DNA from: Pterobdella sp. o SKG-2022
Taxonomy: Eukaryota > Annelida > Clitellata > Hirudinida > Piscicolidae
Assembly (NCBI GenBank): GCA_964035795.1
Contig: OZ038320.1
Coordinates: forward strand, 14,742,030 to 14,806,029
Length of the DNA stretch: 64,000 nucleotides
Direction: 5' to 3'
Of this stretch, positions 63,660 through 64,000 are shown piece after piece. Numbering within the stretch: the first letter of the stretch is position 1; the number at the start of each line of letters is the position of its first letter. Below the pieces are notes generated by a model, which was not told the DNA's origin, did not search any database, and saw only the letters and a program-made list of their open reading frames with translations. Both the position numbers and the translations under genes were made by a program.

Positions 63660-63955
63660 ATTTTTTTTATTTCAAGGCTCTCCCTTACCAAGAGATTTTT
63701 TGTAGTGAAAACTTGTTTTTTTCTTTTTCAACTTGTAAAATCTCAGGAGTATCCCAGTTAATTTTTCCATGGGTACAATATCAAGCATGTTTGCTAATCC
63801 CCGATATTTCTAAGGCAGCCTTTTTTGATTCAACATCAGACCTGTGTTGCTTTATTTGGGTTTTTATACTCACCCTTGTTTGACCAATATACGATTTATT
63901 CATATCGCAAAAGCATGTTAATTTGTAAACTCCTTTTTGGTCTATTTTTTATGTT
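63660..63955 (-). pseudogene. GIY-YIG nuclease domain relic at window edge
   Basis: On the minus strand: GVYKLTCFCDMNKSYIGQTR, VSIKTQIKQHRSDVESKK, ISGISKHA, then after a stop INWDTPEILQVEKEKNKFSL. GVYKL and SYIGQT are the GIY and YIG motifs. It differs clearly from the Penelope-type domains at 21013, 48231 and 57808 and belongs to another group of Penelope-like elements or related nucleases. The upstream part would lie beyond the window. Confidence 0.7.
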
Positions 63956-64000
63956 TTGATTTATTAAATGAGCATAGTACTCCTAATTTGGGCCCAAAGG

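Overview
The window is a piece of an AT-rich animal genome with large introns. It is eukaryotic: genes are split by GT-AG introns, there are no operons or Shine-Dalgarno sites, and most of the DNA is relics of non-LTR retrotransposons (LINEs), Penelope-like elements, tRNA-derived SINEs, a piggyBac relic and microsatellites. The mix (CR1-like LINEs, LINEs with a restriction-like endonuclease, Penelope-like elements, very AT-rich introns) would suit an early-branching metazoan such as a cnidarian, but the sequence does not settle the species.

One host gene could be assembled by hand. It is a seven-exon homologue of POLDIP3 (SKAR/PDIP46), an RRM protein of the TREX mRNA-export and exon-junction machinery. 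Its exons lie on the + strand at 12879-13376, 13483-13527, 23349-23465, 27103-27165, 30148-30214, 36029-36092 and 37988-38114, and an AATAAA signal follows at 38158. The reading phase is continuous across all six introns and gives 326 residues: an N-terminal UAP56-binding-like motif, three DAR motifs, one RRM and the conserved C-terminal tail. The 981 coding bases are spread over 25 kb because introns 2-6 are packed with transposons.

Layout. 1-5.9 kb: LINE fragments, a SINE and a dispersed repeat. 5.9-12.8 kb: AT-rich spacer, then a LINE with a restriction-like endonuclease between two ~340-bp inverted repeats; the right arm ends 93 bp upstream of the POLDIP3 start codon. 12.9-38.2 kb: POLDIP3, with intron 2 holding a nest of LINEs and an inverted-repeat element that carries only a GIY-YIG nuclease domain. 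38.7-42.4 kb: piggyBac relic and LINE fragments. 44.3-49.3 kb: a long LINE joined to a Penelope-like element with inverted termini. 49.6-55.6 kb: more LINEs. 56.3-57.3 kb: decayed C2H2 zinc fingers. 57.6-58.3 kb: a second GIY-YIG inverted-repeat element. 59-64 kb: LINE fragments and a further GIY-YIG domain at the right edge.

Nearly every transposon reading frame is broken by stops, frameshifts or deletions. The points most worth following up are the two compact GIY-YIG elements with long inverted repeats, two near-identical LINE copies that share the same disabling mutations, and several insertions whose target-site duplications can be read directly.
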